A DNA stretch of 64,000 bases from JANXZS01 sp963797255. Lineage in GTDB: Bacteria; Acidobacteriota; Terriglobia; Terriglobales; Acidobacteriaceae. The notes under the pieces are model-generated. The model was not told where the DNA came from and searched no databases. It worked only from the letters and a program-made list of their open reading frames with translations. The DNA is taken from assembly GCA_963797255.1 (NCBI GenBank), contig CAWCOV010000015.1:124001-188000 (forward strand). Direction: 5' to 3'. Shown piece by piece: positions 1 to 9,512 of the stretch (position 1 is its first letter; each line of letters begins with the position of its first letter). Made by a program: the position numbers and the translations under genes.

Positions 1-1
1 A

Positions 2-292
2 ACCTGGGTGCCAGCTCCAACGCTGCTCTCCTATATTGTCGGGATAACTTTGTTCGCGGCAGGCGTTGGGCTCATGATTCCCCGTGTCCGCAGCATCGCT
101 GCCGCTAGCGCGGGCACAATGCTCCTGCTGCTTACAGTCTTCTTCTACGTTCCAATCCTGGTAACTGAAATTGGTTCTCCACTTGCGGTCGAAGGAGTCA
201 ATTATGTCGGCGATACTCTACTTTTTGCAGCCACGGCGTTTTTGGCAGGCTTAGACGGGAAGAAACAGGGTCTTAGAACAGCAGGGCTTTGA
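2..292 (+). CDS. C-terminal end of a small hydrophobic membrane protein (partial)
   Basis: The reading frame is open to the left edge, so the GTG at 8 need not be the start and the gene is probably cut by the window. About 95 residues are visible with three or four hydrophobic segments (roughly residues 10-28, 33-55 and 68-82 from the GTG), separated by short polar loops, and a Lys-rich C-terminus. The pattern resembles DoxX-like or other small four-helix membrane proteins, but I cannot assign a family. It lies 227 bp before the S9 peptidase on the same strand, with nothing recognisable between. Confidence 0.55.
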   Translation, partial: TWVPAPTLLSYIVGITLFAAGVGLMIPRVRSIAAASAGTMLLLLTVFFYVPILVTEIGSPLAVEGVNYVGDTLLFAATAFLAGLDGKKQGLRTAGL

Positions 293-519
293 GAAAGGCA
301 TCTTCAGTGCTCAGCTCAGCAAACGCTTTGGCCAGCTATCGACTTTCGGGAGCATCATCCAAAAAACCGTCGAAGGAGGCAGAAGCACGTTTGTTACCGG
401 CCACATCACTAACAAATGATCTACTAGTATCCAGAGTGCACGGCCAATGAGCAGTTTCCCAGTGATTTTGTATCTCTTCTGAATCGATCAAGCCTAACTT
501 CCTGAATGTCGAGACTGAT

Positions 520-2751
520 TTGAAAAAACACGCGAATCAATCTGTCCTCCTCTGCAAAGCTCTCGCGTTCTGCATGTTAGTAGTCGCCACTAACGTATTT
601 GCGCAAAGCACCACAAGTCATTCCGCAAGGAGGCTGACGATTGAACGCCTCTATAGTCTTCCCTGGCTTATTGGGACCAAGCCCGAAAGACCGCAGTGGT
701 CACCCGATAGTCAACGCCTTGCTTTCCTCTGGAACGATGAGGGGACAAATTTCTACGACGTCTGGTTGGCGGATCGAACAACAGGCAAACCAATCCGCGT
801 CACCACAATGCCGCGACCGTTGACCCCGGCAGATCCCGGTAGCGACGTCGAAAAGCTTGAGCAGCAAGTCCGCGCTGAGACTGATAATGGGGTCTCTGAT
901 TTTTTCTGGGCGCCCGACGGCGACCATCTTCTCTTCAACTTTCACGGACAGCTGTACCAGGTAATTCCTGGACAAACTCCACAGCTACTTCTCGACTCTG
1001 ATGTTGCCATAAGCAGCGCCTCGGCATCTCCACACGGCAACCGTGTCGGGTACCTTTCGAGCGGCAATCTGTGGGTCATGACGATCGACGGAAATAAGGC
1101 GACGACAAAGCAAATCTACGCCGCAGGGAAGAATGAGGTCAGCGTCGAGGAGTTTTATTGGTCGACGGATGGTGAACACATTGCCTTTCTCGAAGCCGAT
1201 GCGAGCCGTGTCCCTACGCGTGGCATCCCCAACTATCTTGGCGAAGAGACAACTCTCCCCCGCGTCAAGCGACCGTTCCCCGGAGAGCCCTCGGAATCTC
1301 GTCGTCTCGGCATCATCTCTGCTGAAGGCGGACCGGTGCAGTGGGCTGAACTCGGAGGTGATCCTCTCGACCTCTTCTTCGGAATCTCATGGTCGCCAGA
1401 CAGCAAAACTATCCTTGTCGACAAGAGTGATCTCTACATCAAAGACAGGCGACTCCTTCTCGTCGATCCCGAAACCGGACACGCGAAGCTACTGCGACGC
1501 GAAGTTGACCCAAGAAATGTAACTGCGGAGTGGTGGTCCGATTGGGCACCCGACGGGCATGGCATCTACTACATCTCAGATCGCGACAACGATTATCACG
1601 TCTACTACCAGTCCATCACCGGTGGAGAGCCAAAACCAATCACGGCGGGAAAATTTGCGGTGTTCTCGGCTTGCATCTCGCCCGTGGCCAACGCTATTTT
1701 TGTAGTTACGAACGAGGGTAAGGTGGAAGAGCGGCAACTCTTTCGCGTGCCGCTCACGGGCGGCGAACCGCAGCGCATCACAGAAACTCCTGGCACCCAT
1801 TCCCCGGTCTTGTCCCCCGACGGCCAATACGCTGCCGACATCTTCTCCAGTGACAGTATTCCGCCCGATCTCTACCTGATCAGAACCACACCATCTCAAC
1901 TCAAAGCTCAGGCCGAACAGATCACGCACTCTCCCTTGCCTGAGTTCAGCAAATATCATTGGGTCACCGCAAAATACGTTGACTTCCCCAATGTCAACGA
2001 TGGCACCATGCTCCATGGACGCCTTACTTTACCACCGGGATTCGACCCCAAAAAGAAATACCCGGCCATTCTTGGCTCTGTCTACAGCAATACCGTCCAC
2101 AACCAATGGGGTGGTCGCATTTTTCATCCCACCTGGGGACTCGACCAATACCTGGCACAGCAGGGATATGTCATCCTCAACGTGGATATTAGCGGTAGCT
2201 CTGGATACGGCAAGATTTTCCGCCGGCGCATCGGTCTGGACTATGGTGGCGTGGACGTCGACGATTTGTATAGTGGTGTCAGATATCTCGTAGGGCAGGG
2301 ATTCGTGGATGAGCGTCGCGTGGGTATATGGGGAAGCAGCTACGGCGGCTTGTTGACGACGATGTCTCTCTTTACTCGGCCCGGCGTCTACAACGCAGGA
2401 GTCGCAGGTGCTCCCGCCACCAACGTTTTTCACGCGCAGACCGGGGAGATGCGCACCATGATGGCCCCGCAGGACCACATGAAGCAGTATGCAAAATCAT
2501 CGCCATTCCTCAAATCAGGCGGTTTAGAGGACCACCTCATGATCATCCATGGCATGAACGATGACACCGTTCTCTTCAAGGATTCCATCACGCTGGAGCA
2601 ACGCCTCATTCTGCAAGGCAAGGACATCGATCTGGTCGTACTTCCTGGCGCGCCCCACGGATGGGATAACGAGGGCCTAGCCCAAACCCGCTACGCGTAT
2701 CGCAAATTAGTCGATTACTTTCAGAAGTATCTCGGAGAAAACCTCCAATAA
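520..2751 (+). CDS. Secreted S9-family (prolyl oligopeptidase) serine peptidase
   Basis: A 743-residue exported peptidase. The TTG start is chosen because it gives a basic N-terminus followed by a hydrophobic stretch and a signal-peptidase site after NVFAQ. The middle carries WD40/PD40-type beta-propeller blades (repeated W-SPDS/W-APDG motifs, about residues 55-460) that gate access to the active site. The C-terminal alpha/beta hydrolase domain shows the full triad: Ser607 in GSSYGG, Asp681 in HGMNDDTV and His713 in PGAPHGW. The family cleaves oligopeptides, usually after proline or alanine; in Acidobacteria such enzymes are common periplasmic scavengers. No operon partner is visible. Family assignment is firm; substrate is unknown. 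Confidence 0.93.
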   Translation: MKKHANQSVLLCKALAFCMLVVATNVFAQSTTSHSARRLTIERLYSLPWLIGTKPERPQWSPDSQRLAFLWNDEGTNFYDVWLADRTTGKPIRVTTMPRPLTPADPGSDVEKLEQQVRAETDNGVSDFFWAPDGDHLLFNFHGQLYQVIPGQTPQLLLDSDVAISSASASPHGNRVGYLSSGNLWVMTIDGNKATTKQIYAAGKNEVSVEEFYWSTDGEHIAFLEADASRVPTRGIPNYLGEETTLPRVKRPFPGEPSESRRLGIISAEGGPVQWAELGGDPLDLFFGISWSPDSKTILVDKSDLYIKDRRLLLVDPETGHAKLLRREVDPRNVTAEWWSDWAPDGHGIYYISDRDNDYHVYYQSITGGEPKPITAGKFAVFSACISPVANAIFVVTNEGKVEERQLFRVPLTGGEPQRITETPGTHSPVLSPDGQYAADIFSSDSIPPDLYLIRTTPSQLKAQAEQITHSPLPEFSKYHWVTAKYVDFPNVNDGTMLHGRLTLPPGFDPKKKYPAILGSVYSNTVHNQWGGRIFHPTWGLDQYLAQQGYVILNVDISGSSGYGKIFRRRIGLDYGGVDVDDLYSGVRYLVGQGFVDERRVGIWGSSYGGLLTTMSLFTRPGVYNAGVAGAPATNVFHAQTGEMRTMMAPQDHMKQYAKSSPFLKSGGLEDHLMIIHGMNDDTVLFKDSITLEQRLILQGKDIDLVVLPGAPHGWDNEGLAQTRYAYRKLVDYFQKYLGENLQ

Positions 2752-3083
2752 TCGAGACAAAATCTCAGCCGCCGGGCACGTAGCTATTTCGATCCGTTGA
2801 TTGACGCTTTGGTGTGCCTTCGTTTTGTCGCCGAACTCCATTTCGTTCCGCGTTTTACAAGTTGAATGGCTGCGTTTTGTAGAGAAGATGCCGGGAAATG
2901 CAGTGGGAACATTTGGCGCCTGCTGGGTCATCCAGCGCACACTGATTTTGATCGCCGGCACGCGATGAAGCGATTGGCCTCTGGGGCACGACTTCTCTCC
3001 AGCCGGGTTTGCTAATTGATTGCCATCTAGGTTCGACGCGGTGGGTGTTCTATTGGTGACCACCGGAAAGCCATCCCGCGGCC
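2752..3083. other. Non-coding gap between convergent genes
   Basis: 332 bp between the 3' ends of the S9 peptidase (plus) and the PepSY gene (minus). Open frames here are short shadows without ribosome-binding sites or recognisable residues. I see no clear terminator hairpin with a T-run, no RNA gene and no repeat. Confidence 0.5.
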
Positions 3084-4283
3084 TCAGTCCATTTTTAGTT
3101 CCGCGAGGTCTTCGCTGCAGGAGCCTAAGTTGGATCTTTGGGACAGCGAACGCCATTTCTTCCCAAGAGAGCGATTCCAGTACATGATTACGCCTGTCAC
3201 CGCGAGGACCGGTAAAGCAAACCCAAGAGCTGCCCAAAGGATCTTGATTCCCATTCCCCAGTCGTAACCGAAGTGCAACGGACTGAGCCAGAAAATAAAA
3301 GCGGCTCCAAGGGTGTCCGTTCTTCCGCGTCGCCAAGTGGCGAGTTGCCTTGCCGTCGCCGGATCGAAGTAAACATAATCCATCTGTGTAAAGTTTCGCG
3401 GAGCGCCACGCGCCATGAGCAGTGTCAGCGGTTGCTTTCTGTTGATGGGGAAGAACGCGCCAGCAAAAGTTCCCGAGGGCGACGTGCGCCTTGCTTGCTC
3501 AATCATCGCGCTCCAATCGGCTCCGTCGTCTGTATTGCGATCAGGAATGACAAATGTGGGGGGGAGCGCTGAAGCAATCGGTGAAAAGCGATTCACGAAG
3601 GATTCAATTGGTTTAGGCCAAACAAAATATACCCCGGTGAAGGCCCACATGGAGACGATCAGCAACGTCCAGAAGCCGACCGCGCCATGTAAATCGAAAT
3701 TGATCCTCTTCCAACTCTTTCGCAGACCTACCTTCAACCCGCGCGTCCAATGCCGCAGACCGCTCCACCAGACGATCATGCCTGTAATGTTGAGCAGCAG
3801 TAGGCATGCCGCGCCAATGCCATTCACAATAAATCCTGTCTTTCCGCCCAACAATCGAAAATGTAAATCGGCAAGCCATGTCATCCAAGACTTGTTAGAG
3901 TCAATATTTTCTCGGATCTCTCCGGTCTGCGGTTCGGCGAAAAGGAATCGCGTGCGCATGCCATCGAGTGCGAAGACTTGATATCGATCCCCGACGCGTT
4001 CCGGTACGTAGAGCACAGTAATGCGAAACGTGGGATAGTTTTCCTTCATTCCCGTTAGAATCGCCGGGATCGTTTTCTCCGGTAGGTCTTGAATATCCTT
4101 GGCGGCGATCGATTGTAATTCGCCGCGATACGCATAGCGTTCCAACTCGCGTGCAAAAACAAGCAAGGATCCTGTCAAGCCGATAACTACCATGTAGAGA
4201 CAAAGTACAAGGCCGACCCATAAATGGATCTGGAAGATAGCACGTCGCCACCAGAGTCGTTGCGGCCTGTCGAGAAATCCCAT
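3084..4283 (-). CDS. PepSY-associated transmembrane protein (iron-uptake linked)
   Basis: A 399-residue inner-membrane protein of the PepSY_TM family. It has an N-terminal transmembrane helix after a WWRRAIFQIHLWVGL-type start (about residues 15-40), a periplasmic PepSY-like region, a central membrane pair around residues 140-220 and a final helix near 355-375 (ALPVLAVTGVIMYW). These proteins often accompany TonB-dependent receptors and are thought to reduce or release ferric ligands at the inner membrane, though the chemistry is not settled. It follows the Oar-like receptor by 29 bp on the same strand and probably shares its Fur-controlled transcript. Confidence 0.88.
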   Translation of the reverse strand: MGFLDRPQRLWWRRAIFQIHLWVGLVLCLYMVVIGLTGSLLVFARELERYAYRGELQSIAAKDIQDLPEKTIPAILTGMKENYPTFRITVLYVPERVGDRYQVFALDGMRTRFLFAEPQTGEIRENIDSNKSWMTWLADLHFRLLGGKTGFIVNGIGAACLLLLNITGMIVWWSGLRHWTRGLKVGLRKSWKRINFDLHGAVGFWTLLIVSMWAFTGVYFVWPKPIESFVNRFSPIASALPPTFVIPDRNTDDGADWSAMIEQARRTSPSGTFAGAFFPINRKQPLTLLMARGAPRNFTQMDYVYFDPATARQLATWRRGRTDTLGAAFIFWLSPLHFGYDWGMGIKILWAALGFALPVLAVTGVIMYWNRSLGKKWRSLSQRSNLGSCSEDLAELKMD

Positions 4284-4312
4284 CCTTGTTCTTTCTTTGC
4301 GATTCGCAACAC

Positions 4313-7300
4313 TCAGAATTGAAGTTTCAGTGCAAGCTGTAAGGATCGCGATCCGCCCACCTGGTAGATAGAACTGAGTCCTCCGAGTTGACTATTTTGG
4401 GTATTGTAGGTCTGACCGAAGAGCGGACCATTCGCGAGGGAGTTATAGATAGATCCAAAGCTTGGATGATTGAACAGGTTATAGGCCTCTGCGCGGAACT
4501 GAAGTGTAGTACGGTCTGACAACATGATGTTTCGGCGCAGTGTCATATCCGTCTGAACAGCGTCATATCCTCTGGCAGAGTTGCGACCAGCGTCTCCCTC
4601 TTCGAGATTTCCTTCATCGTCGTAGACTGCCTTGAACGCCGCCGGATTGATCTGCCTTCCGGATGCTACCTGGTTGTTCTCCAAGTGCAAGGGTTCGGAA
4701 TAGATTCGATCGGGATGGAAGATTAAGCCGGTTCCCGAGCCGCTATCGATCGTAGTAGCTGAAATTATGTTGACCGGTAACGCGGAGCGCGCGGATATCC
4801 GAGCATCCACGCACCAGTCATTCAGTAAGTGAGCGGCCCACTTATTCGCAAAACGGTGGGGTAGATCGTATGTCAGTGCCGCTTGAAAATTATTGCGAAT
4901 GTCGAAATCCGACGGACCCCGCTCAAGCTCGTAGATCGTGAAATTGCTGCTTGCGTCATCGAGTGAGTGAGCCCAAGTGTAGGCGAGAAGGCCCTGAAAT
5001 CCATGGGAGAGCGACCGCTGAAGACGTGCCTGCAAAGCTTGATAATTGGAGCTTGCACGATTCGTTGTTAGATAGAGGCCGTTGCCTGATACAAAATTAG
5101 GATTACCAAGCAGATCGGGCCGATAAAAGTTTTGCGTCAGCATGTCGTTACCAAGGCTCGCCACATAGTTCATGGTGAGAGTCTGCTGATCTCCCAATTG
5201 CTGTTCGACTGCAACATTCCACTGCAGGGAATATGGAGCCCTCAGGTCAGGATCAAAGCCCCAAACGGCGACATTGTAGGGTGGGTTCGCATTTGGTTCC
5301 GGCACGGTGTCAATCTGGCTGGTCGTTAGGGGAAACGGATCACCGTTAAACGATTTATAGCCGGTTGTGCCAACGCCATAATATCCGTTCGCGCTCAACT
5401 CGGTGCCAGTGTCGTAAAACAGCCCCGCTCCGCCGCGAAGTACAGTGCTGCTGTTTGGATTGCGTCGGAGTTGATACGCCAGCCCAAGCCTTGGCGCGAA
5501 ATTGGTGTAGTTGGTACTTCCATAAAGGAGTGCCCTTCGGAGCCAAGGTGACTGTTGAGAGGTCGGTGACTTGGTTGACGGTATAAGGTGTGTTTCCCTC
5601 TGCATCATAAGGCGGTGGGTTTAATTCCCATCGAACACCATACGAGATACTTAATCTATCCGTGGCTTTCCACTCATCCTGAAAGAAGAGCGATGTGTTC
5701 TGATAGACCGCCTTCATATTGATTGACTGCTTGTAGAGGTTGATCCCGGCGGTCTGATTTGCCAGAACCTGCTCTTCACTGAAATAAAAGCCAACTTCCC
5801 AGATGGGCGGCAATGCTTCAGAAACAGTAAGGCGGCGGTAGTCTCCGCCGAACTTAAGATTGTGACGGCCTATAGCGTGCGAGAAACTGTCGACAACGTT
5901 CAGTTGCTGCTCACGATTTGATTGCGGCTCCAGCAGGTAGTAGGGGTATAGATCGTAGAAGAGGAAGAACGTGAGCCAGCTATCGGATTGCAGTCCGGGA
6001 ATCGCCCCGATGTCAACAGGAGTAGCGCCACCGAAGTTATCAAGATATCGCGCCGACTCGTAGTCGTTTCCAGTCATATTGAACCGGAAATCATTCACGG
6101 TGTTGGAGCCGAATAGATTGGTAGCTCCCAAAGTGAGAACCTTCACATTTCGTATAGTCGAATTGACCTGCGCCAGATCTGTTGGTTGCCTGTCGGTGCT
6201 GTCAGAAGGGGAATCGCTGTACCGGCCGAAGATCTTGAAATTCTGTCCGAAGTTGTGATCGATTCTAACGCTTGTCGTGTTGAGCGTGCTGGGAGCGCTG
6301 TATCCAGCGGTGTAGTAAGACAACCCGTTTCCGTTATCAGGCTCACTTGAAACGGGAAAGGAAGACAAAAATGGTTTCACTGAATCGGGGGCCGCTTGCC
6401 TTAGCTCCTTGCTGGGAACCTCAGAGAGTTGGGAGGGTGCAGGATTTGTAAGTCGAAGTCCTTCGTAAGAAAAGAAGAAGAAAGTCTTGCCCTTGCCACT
6501 GTAGAGATGCGGAATATCAACGAAGCCGCCGAGTGAGCCACCGAAATCATTCTGCCGCAAGGCTTGTTTGGCGACGGGAGGATCGTTGTTGTATCCGTTG
6601 AACCAGCTGTTCGCATCCAAAGCATCGTTGCGAAGATAATCGAACACTGTTCCGTGAAACTGGTTTGTGCCTGATCGCGTATTGAAAGCAAACTGGCCGC
6701 CAGGACTGCGACCATATTCTGCAGAGTAACTTGAAGTGAGGACCCTAAATTCCTGCAATGCATCGATCGATACCATGCTCTGCGTGGTGCCGAGTGCGGT
6801 TTCCCCCGGAGTCGCTCCGGTAAATCCAGCTCCTGTGCTTCCGGAAGAAGAGACGCTTGCACCGGTGTTCGCCGACACGCCATCCACCATAAAGTAGTTC
6901 GATTCCGTCCGCTGCCCGTTGACGCTGAGTTCTCCACTTTGGCCAACGCCGCTCGATGGGACCACTGCCACCCCGGGAGTAATGGTCATCAAAGATTGAA
7001 AGCTGCGACCGTTGAGTGGGAGATCTTCAACGAACTGATGATCGATTACTGTGCTTACATTAGCGTCCGTAGTGTTCAGTTGCAGCCCGCTTTCATCCAC
7101 AGTGACGGTTTCTTCTACCTTGCCTGGACGGAGAACGAAATTGAGCGACACTTTGCTCGCAACGTTCAAGCTGATGTTCCGAATAAGTTGCGTCTCGAAG
7201 TTGGGAGCCTGAACTGTGACTTCATAAGTGCCGGGTACAAGAGATGCACCCAGGTAACGCCCTTCGCTGTTCGACCGGGTGGCCGATTTCACAAGAGTCG

Positions 7301-7481
7301 CCGTATTTGTAATGTCAACGGTTGCGTTTGAAACGGCGGCATTGGATGAGTCCGTGATGGTGCCGGAAAGCTGCGCGTCCTGTGCCCTGCAAGGAATCGC
7401 CATGGCTGAAACGAAAAGCAAAAGAAATAAAGATATTAGTGCGTACTGAGCCTTGATACGAAGTGAAACAGAAATAAACAT
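4313..7481 (-). pseudogene. Oar-like TonB-dependent receptor with N-terminal carboxypeptidase-regulatory domain (one frameshift)
   Basis: Outer-membrane receptor of the Oar/Cna-B plug type that is expanded in Acidobacteria. The ATG at 7481 follows a good ribosome-binding site (GGAAAGG) and gives a clean signal peptide ending PCRAQ; upstream in-frame codons are rejected. After it come a carboxypeptidase-regulatory beta domain (GTITDSSNAAVSNATVDI), the plug (LPLNGRSFQSL, VDGVSANTG) and a long beta barrel ending in a C-terminal Phe. The frame breaks at about 5516: dropping that one base joins ...GTPLWK to TNYTNFAPRLGLAY, the usual motif in this family, and gives about 1055 residues. So the gene is either recently broken or carries a one-base sequencing error. 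Ligand unknown; the operators upstream suggest iron. Confidence 0.85.
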
Positions 7482-7579
7482 ATCTGCCTTTCCTGATGCT
7501 CGATGGCATCTTCCGTGCATGCCTTGAAGTTTGTCCGAACCCTGTTCGCGCGACATCTGCTAATGCCGCGATATAGTTT

Positions 7580-7825
7580 CTACTGCGTGAAGCGGGTGTT
7601 TACAGATCCAGACATTTGAAGTTCCTTTGGCGTCATCTCGCTAGCACTCCTTATTTGTGAGAGTTGTTCCACCGCGTTTTGCAAGAGGATGGCTGTCTTC
7701 ACAAACGCTTCCGGCTCGAGATTGATGGTGACCGGACCGATATTCAAATGAACCGCTTTGCAATCACAAAGGCGGACGCGTCCCAGTCCCGGACATTCCG
7801 CCAAAATCACGTTTGTTGCATCCAT
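7580..7825 (-). CDS. Small conserved-looking CxC protein at the head of the iron operon
   Basis: 81 residues from the ATG at 7825, which sits 8 bp after a GAGG ribosome-binding site. An in-frame GTG at 7837 is less likely. The sequence has CxC (LCDCKAVHLNIGP), a beta-strand stretch and a helix (EPEAFVKTAILLQNAVEQL), with no signal peptide or membrane segment, so it is probably cytosolic. I do not recognise the family. The Cys/His pattern could bind metal, but that is inference. It is the first gene after two Fur-like operators and lies 98 bp before the Oar-like receptor, in the same direction. Confidence 0.7.
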   Translation of the reverse strand: MDATNVILAECPGLGRVRLCDCKAVHLNIGPVTINLEPEAFVKTAILLQNAVEQLSQIRSASEMTPKELQMSGSVNTRFTQ

Positions 7826-8042
7826 GTTTTTCCTCACTGTCCTCGATGGTTGATAAAGCGTTCACTGACACACTGGAAACAAACCAGCCAGTCGGCGTCT
7901 GCCGCGGACACAGTTCGACATTCCGATCCGTAGTCGTTCAGGCTGATAAAGTTGCTGGGTTTTGCTGTGTCGCACATCTGTCCTCGAATGAATCGTCCCG
8001 CGAGTGCTGCCTTGGCGCGGGCGAAAAAACGCCAGTTCCGAA

Positions 8043-8154
8043 GGTTGAAAGTTGCGAGGCTGAGGACCTATAGTGAAGAAAGTCCGCGGCCCTTTGGGCT
8101 GTGGTTCTACAGGCCCTCGCGGTCTCCGCCAAGAGATAGCCGCGGGGGTCTGGC
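8043..8154 (+). ncRNA. Copy A of a repeated, structured RNA-like element
   Basis: A 112-nt element whose other copy lies at 25387-25499, roughly 80-85% identical. Both fold into the same shape: a stem of GGAC with GUCC extended outward (CNGAGGAC with GUCCGCGG), a short GCCC/GGGC hairpin, and a long 13-bp stem starting CAGGCC and closed by UCUC/GAGA around an apical loop with a three-base bulge. Read as plus-strand RNA, all 13 pairs of the long stem form in both copies, with differences absorbed as G-U wobbles; on the minus strand the same positions become A-C mismatches. Plus is therefore the likelier sense strand, antisense to the leader of the iron operon. Family unknown to me; Rfam entries such as Acido-1 should be compared. 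Confidence 0.6.
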
Positions 8155-8197
8155 ATATTGAGTTAGAGCTAGCAAATCTTTATTTACCTACGCTAGT

Positions 8198-8212
8198 TGC
8201 GACCGGGTCGCA
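8198..8212 (-). promoter_or_regulatory. Fur-like operator, perfect 7-1-7 inverted repeat
   Basis: TGCGACC-G-GGTCGCA is a perfect inverted repeat with one central base, the geometry typical of Fur-family sites. The identical 15 bp precede the fur gene itself at 25989-26003. It lies downstream of the promoter at 8288-8317 and upstream of the small CxC gene, so bound repressor would block the transcript. Confidence 0.7.
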
Positions 8213-8265
8213 TCTAAGGAGCATTGCTCGAAATACAAATTAGTACAATCCGTAAATGCTTTAGT

Positions 8266-8280
8266 TGCGACTCTGTCGCA
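8266..8280 (-). promoter_or_regulatory. Second Fur-like operator, one mismatch
   Basis: TGCGACT-C-TGTCGCA is the same 7-1-7 repeat with one mismatch between arms. It begins 7 bp downstream of the -10 box at 8288-8293, overlapping the expected transcription start, a classic position for repression. Together with 8198-8212 it makes a tandem pair 68 bp apart. Confidence 0.65.
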
Positions 8281-8287
8281 TGTCTAA

Positions 8288-8317
8288 AGTATACGACAAG
8301 AACGGTCCGAATTGCAA
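8288..8317 (-). promoter_or_regulatory. Sigma-70 type promoter of the Oar/PepSY iron operon
   Basis: Read on the minus strand: TTGCAA (8312-8317), an 18-bp spacer and TATACT (8288-8293). Much of the spacer is shared with the promoter upstream of fur (GGACC, GTCG next to the -10), which supports both as real promoters of one regulon. Confidence 0.6.
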
Positions 8318-8511
8318 TCTAGATTGTGGGTAAAAGGGACTTCTCGTCCCAGCATCTGCAATCAAACGCTCTTCGGTTGTGTGTTCGTAGACTGTACAGT
8401 GATTCTAGCGCCGCTTCTGATGTTTTCCTGTGACGTATGACACTCTCTCAAGACGAGATGAGCTTGCGAAAATAGACGTGGAGCCAATGGACGGGCGGCC
8501 AAGGTAACTCA

Positions 8512-9504
8512 CTATCTGTGCAAGGGTGCTGGATTTCTCAACGCTCCAAGATTTTTCAACGTTAATGATTTTTCTGGCTCCATGAGTGTCGCTTGGAGAA
8601 ACTGAAACACATCTTCAAGGTTAGGAAGTGCGTCCCATCCACGACTCTTTCCCCCGCGCGCAATGGCCTTTAGAGCGGCAGCAGCAGAAGCAAAACGAAG
8701 GGCATCCTCTACGGCAAGATTGCGTGCGACTCCCAAATGCAAAAGCTCCATGAAATGTATCTCCGCATCCATTGGTGTCGAAGGCAACCACATTGAAGGC
8801 AGGGAAATGCCGCACAGCCATGTCTGTCCTCGTTTTGAGGTAGCAGCCTTCAACACCGGCAGTCATAATTGTTGCCAGTCGTTGCGTCCGGGCCAGAAAC
8901 GTGCAGGAATCGAGCGGGTCTTGGGTTCCGCTGGCCCAGGCAGCGAATGCCTTTGGGAGAATTAAGTAATCCGATAGAGCCGCCAGGGTCAATGAGGATT
9001 CGGTCCGGCCTTCAATATCTTCTAATATCGGAACGCCCAGCTTGTGGATCTTCTTCGCCAACGGCACCAGAGAAGGCTCAGTGATATGGTCCAGCAGAAT
9101 CAGAGATGCGGATTGAATCAACGAATCGGCGAGATCGTCTGGACCAACTAATGTATACAGTGCCGGATCGTAGAACACGTTGCGATGTCCCGACCCGTCC
9201 ACCACGATAAAACTGTGGTATGGTCCACCCCTTGGATCGTGCACGATATGCGAGATATCAACTCCGTGGCGTTCCAGCGCGGATTTGATGAATGCAGAGA
9301 GGTCGTTGTCTCCGAAACGTGCGATGTAAGCAGCGCGTGCCCGAGAGAACCGGCCGCAGCAATAGCCGTGCACGCGGGTCCTCCGCCTTGGCGGGTACTG
9401 CTGAAGACCGGTATTTTGCAATCCACCGGTGGAAAGGCCGGAACGTAACATAGATCGTCTACGGCAGCGACCCCAATTCCGAGCACGTCATACTGATTAG
9501 TCAT
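8512..9504 (-). pseudogene. PfkB-family sugar kinase (two frameshifts)
   Basis: Ribokinase/PfkB-like ATP-dependent sugar kinase, about 330 residues when rejoined. The N-terminal part from ATG 9504 (YDVLGIGVAAVDDLC, then the substrate loop with QGGGPACTAI) is in one frame. The middle and catalytic motif DTNGCGDTFHGAFAFG are in a second, and the C-terminal helices (VARNLAVEDALRFASAAAALK) in a third. One G is missing in the run at 9340-9342 and one G is extra at 8732-8734, both in short homopolymers, so sequencing error is as likely as decay. The Asp of NGCGD is the expected catalytic base. Its start lies 9 bp after the aldolase stop, giving a kinase-after-aldolase order that suggests sugar-phosphate catabolism. 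Substrate unknown. Confidence 0.8.
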
Positions 9505-9512
9505 GCAGCACT

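Larger units (their letters stand above)
7826..8511. other. Long regulatory gap upstream of the iron operon
   Basis: 686 bp without a credible gene. It holds, from left to right, about 215 bp with nothing recognised, RNA-like element copy A (8043-8154), the operator pair (8198-8212 and 8266-8280), the minus-strand promoter (8288-8317) and about 190 bp of unassigned sequence before the end of the broken PfkB gene. Short open frames on both strands here look like chance. Confidence 0.6.

Noticed and set aside
2707..3336. 209-codon minus-strand open frame across the S9/PepSY boundary
   Set aside because: Overlaps the ends of two well supported genes, has no family resemblance and a biased Arg/Pro/Ser composition typical of a shadow frame.
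4297..4309. Perfect palindrome TTGCGATTCGCAA between the Oar receptor and the PepSY gene
   Set aside because: It resembles the Fur-like half-site, but the arms are spaced by 1 instead of 5 bases between TGCGA and TCGCA, and it lies inside an operon without a promoter. Probably chance.
8043..8154. RNase P-like core, from the AAGAAAGUCCG string in copy A
   Set aside because: Copy B does not keep the string, the element is far too short, and RNase P RNA is single copy.
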